Shown piece after piece: positions 5,699-6,644 of a stretch of DNA of 6,644 nucleotides. The notes below the pieces were generated by a model. It did no database searches and was not told the DNA's origin. It saw nothing but the letters and a program-made list of their open reading frames with translations. The stretch is from positions 1 through 6,644 of the forward strand of contig JAGAAM010000070.1 in assembly GCA_017615235.1 (NCBI GenBank). The letters run 5' to 3'. The translations under genes and the position numbers were made by a program. The first letter of the stretch is position 1; each line of letters starts with the position of its first letter. This stretch comes from Clostridia bacterium. GTDB lineage: Bacteria > Bacillota_A > Clostridia > Oscillospirales > CAG-382.

Positions 5699-5906
5699 GC
5701 GATATTTGCCCGTTTATTCAAAACGCGCAAGCGATATGCGCCTTCGGCGCGCGATATATGACTTCGTCACGCGATATGTTCGCTTACGCGAACGTGATTT
5801 TTCCGAGGGCAAATATCATATCGCATCGAGCGAAGCGAGATATATCGCAACGGCAATAGCCGTTATATCGCGTTTTGCATTTTTGCAAAACATATCGCCC
5901 GCCGGG
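5699..5906. repeat. Hairpin array 2 (seven hairpins, ATATCGC linkers)
   Basis: The same design as array 1, with better preserved linkers. Four units read GCGATAT plus hairpin: linkers at 5699, 5731, 5751 and 5771; hairpins at 5706-5730 (TTGCCCGTTT/AAACGCGCAA, one mismatch), 5738-5750 (GCGCC/GGCGC), 5759-5769 (TGAC/GTCA) and 5778-5793 (GTTCGC/GCGAAC). After the centre (5794-5817) three units read hairpin plus ATATCGC: 5825-5841 (ATC..GAT with tandem mismatches), 5849-5864 (AACGGC/GCCGTT) and 5872-5891 (GTTTTGCA/TGCAAAAC). ATATCGC words lie at 5818, 5842, 5865 and 5892, and a weak CCC/GGG remnant at 5898-5906 ends the array. A perfect 11-bp inverted repeat, 5701-5711 with 5807-5817, encloses the four minus-oriented hairpins. 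No coding potential is credible here. Confidence 0.87.
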
Positions 5907-5917
5907 ATTTGCAGATC

Positions 5918-5987
5918 ACATACGTTGCTTGTAATGAATAACGAAAAAAGCCGACTCGTAAACGGGGTACTCTTAAGGACAGTTAAT
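5918..5987. other. Spacer with degenerate terminator-family sequence
   Basis: Non-coding. It holds AAAAAAGCCGACT (5944-5956) and CTTAAGGACAGT (5972-5983), which match the two arms of the window's GCCGACT/TGTCCTTAAG hairpin family but are separated by an unrelated insert. It reads as a broken or rearranged copy. Nothing else was recognised. Confidence 0.45.
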
Positions 5988-6034
5988 AAAAACCGGCTGA
6001 GTAAGGAACAGCATCCTTATTTCAGTCGGTTTTT
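5988..6034. terminator. Bidirectional rho-independent terminator
   Basis: The segment runs from AAAAA (5988-5992) through a long stem to TTTTT (6030-6034). The arms ACCGGCTGA/TCAGTCGGT (one G-T wobble) and TAAGGA/TCCTTA (inner stem, one bulge between) close a loop ACAGCA (6008-6013). The flanking A5 and T5 runs make it usable on either strand. It serves the convergent HAD-PPC transcript and the minus-strand Na/Pi cotransporter gene. Confidence 0.8.
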
Positions 6035-6055
6035 GTCGCTGATCGGCGCAAGCAG

Positions 6056-6238
6056 GACGTTTGTGTGCCAAACGTCAATAATAATGATGTTTTGCCTTAC
6101 GGCAAAAATGATGATGCTCCTTTCAGTTGCAATGATGAAATGCATTCCGCCCGTGCGCGTAGGCGCTCATCATTCGGCGTCAGCCGATCATCATGCGCGC
6201 ATGCGCTCATCATATTCCGCGCAAGCGGAATGCATCAT
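6056..6238. repeat. Hairpin array 3 (TCATCAT linkers)
   Basis: Short palindromes joined by ATGATG/CATCAT words instead of ATATCGC. Left side: 6056-6076 (GACGTTTG/CAAACGTC), linker AATAATAATGATG, then 6090-6107 (TTTTGCC/GGCAAAA) and ATGATGATG (6108-6116). A degenerate middle (6117-6154) includes AATGATG (6131). Right side: 6155-6166 (GCGC/GCGC), 6174-6187 (TCGGC/GCCGA), 6195-6206 (GCGC/GCGC) and 6214-6231 (ATTCCGC/GCGGAAT). Three exact TCATCAT linkers (6167, 6188, 6207) separate these, with GCATCAT (6232) after the last. The linker word reverses orientation near the middle, as in arrays 1 and 2. TGCATTCCGC (6141-6150) and GCGGAATGCA (6224-6233) also form a long-range inverted repeat across the right half. 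Confidence 0.8.
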
Positions 6239-6240
6239 TT

Positions 6241-6282
6241 GCCGAGTGTCCTTAAGAACACTCGGCATAAGCCGGCTTTTTT
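6241..6282. terminator. Hairpin plus T-run, terminator-family copy
   Basis: A 9-bp perfect stem GCCGAGTGT/ACACTCGGC (6241-6266) with the loop CCTTAAGA is followed on the plus strand by ATAA, the palindrome GCCGGC and T6 (6277-6282). The core closely matches the hairpin after the PPC gene. The T-run is 10 nt from the stem, so plus-strand termination may be inefficient. For the minus-strand gene it is a 3' hairpin about 34 nt after the stop codon. Confidence 0.55.
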
Positions 6283-6300
6283 CTGCCATATCCTGCTATA

Positions 6301-6644
6301 TCAATCAAAATTGTAAACGTTGCGGAATTCGTTGTAATACCTCTCGAAATCCTCCGAGCGCTTCTGCTTGACCGAACCGAGGTACCTGTGCGTATCGAAT
6401 TCGTCGGCTTCAAGTTCGATCATCGCTGCGGCGATATTCGAGCAATGGTCGGAAACCCGCTCAAAGTTCGTAAGAAGATCGTTCAGGACGAATCCCTGGA
6501 CTATCGTGCATTCGCCCGCCTGGAGCCTTTCGATGTGGCGGGTCTTCGCGGTGTCGCAAAGCTCGTCGATCCATTCCTCCAGCGGTTCGATTTTTTTCGC
6601 GGATTCGGTGTCACGCTCGATAAAAGCTTTCACGGTCATGCCGA
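6301..6644 (-). CDS. Na/Pi cotransporter family protein, C-terminal PhoU-like domain (partial)
   Basis: The last 113 or so codons of a gene that continues past the right edge; the reading frame stays open to the window end, so the Met at 6639 is internal. The visible part is the cytoplasmic PhoU-like helical domain that follows the membrane domain in the roughly 550-residue bacterial Na+/phosphate cotransporters (PF02690 type). EPLEEWIDELCDTAKTRHIE, then RLQAGECTIVQGFVLNDLLT, then NFERVSDHCSNIAAAMIEL is the conserved end of that family; the ER.SDH.SNIA portion is the PhoU metal-site helix. A free-standing PhoU regulator is less likely, because the GECT..GFV.NDLLTN.ERV pattern belongs to the transporter fusion. 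The stop is TGA (6303-6301). The gene is convergent with the HAD-PPC unit and ends beside the terminators described above. Confidence 0.88.
   Translation of the reverse strand, partial: GMTVKAFIERDTESAKKIEPLEEWIDELCDTAKTRHIERLQAGECTIVQGFVLNDLLTNFERVSDHCSNIAAAMIELEADEFDTHRYLGSVKQKRSEDFERYYNEFRNVYNFD

Noticed and set aside
5699..6238. Integron attC-like recombination sites
   Set aside because: The hairpins are too short, lack paired R and L box signatures and extrahelical bases, and no integrase or cassette genes are adjacent.
5706..6371. Open frame of 221 codons on the plus strand
   Set aside because: It runs through hairpin arrays 2 and 3 and the terminators and into the antisense of the PhoU domain. 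It has no ribosome binding site and a composition dictated by palindromes.

Overview
The window looks like a chromosomal segment of an anaerobic Firmicute, most likely a Clostridia-class gut-type bacterium. This is an inference from strong AGGAGG-type ribosome binding sites, two textbook sigma-A promoters (TTGAAA-N17-TATAAT and TTGCTT-N17-TATAAT), moderately high GC, and protein sequences of clostridial flavour (paired short chromate transporters, BltD-type acetyltransferase, YqhD/BdhA-type alcohol dehydrogenase). No rRNA, tRNA, CRISPR array, transposase or phage gene is visible.

Positions 1-3507, minus strand, form a compact six-gene run read right to left: P-loop kinase-like protein, two half-size chromate/anion transporters overlapping by 4 nt, a tandem-GNAT protein, a single GNAT acetyltransferase, and the N-terminal 108 codons of an iron-containing alcohol dehydrogenase that leaves the window on the left. 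Gaps are 22, -4, 12, 11 and 57 nt, each gene has its own Shine-Dalgarno, and co-transcription is likely. msrA (3763-4251, minus) lies upstream of this run, separated from it by a structured 255-nt spacer. msrA and a HAD hydrolase gene (4438-5214, plus) diverge from a 186-nt intergenic region holding one promoter for each. The HAD gene is followed 18 nt later by a PPC/DUF296-domain gene (5233-5670). At the right edge is the C-terminal PhoU-like part of a Na/Pi cotransporter family protein (6301-6644, minus), convergent with the HAD-PPC pair.

The most unusual content is non-coding. Three arrays of short hairpins lie in the spacers: array 1 at 3604-3771, array 2 at 5699-5906 and array 3 at 6056-6238. 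Within an array the stems all differ, but the linkers are constant: ATATCGC in arrays 1 and 2, TCATCAT in array 3. Each array changes orientation near its middle. In arrays 1 and 2 four units read on the minus strand are followed by three on the plus strand, and most loops, read on the strand that shows the linker as ATATCGC, are GAA, GNRA-type or similar. Stem changes that keep pairing, with constant linkers, look like selection for structure rather than sequence. Around arrays 2 and 3 there are also related 26-nt hairpins with a TGTCCTTAAGAACA-like core and a bidirectional terminator, so the 630-nt convergent spacer is almost entirely structured.

Limits: family calls rest on recognised motifs read by eye. 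No alignment, folding or database search was run. Whether the hairpin arrays are already described elsewhere cannot be judged from here.
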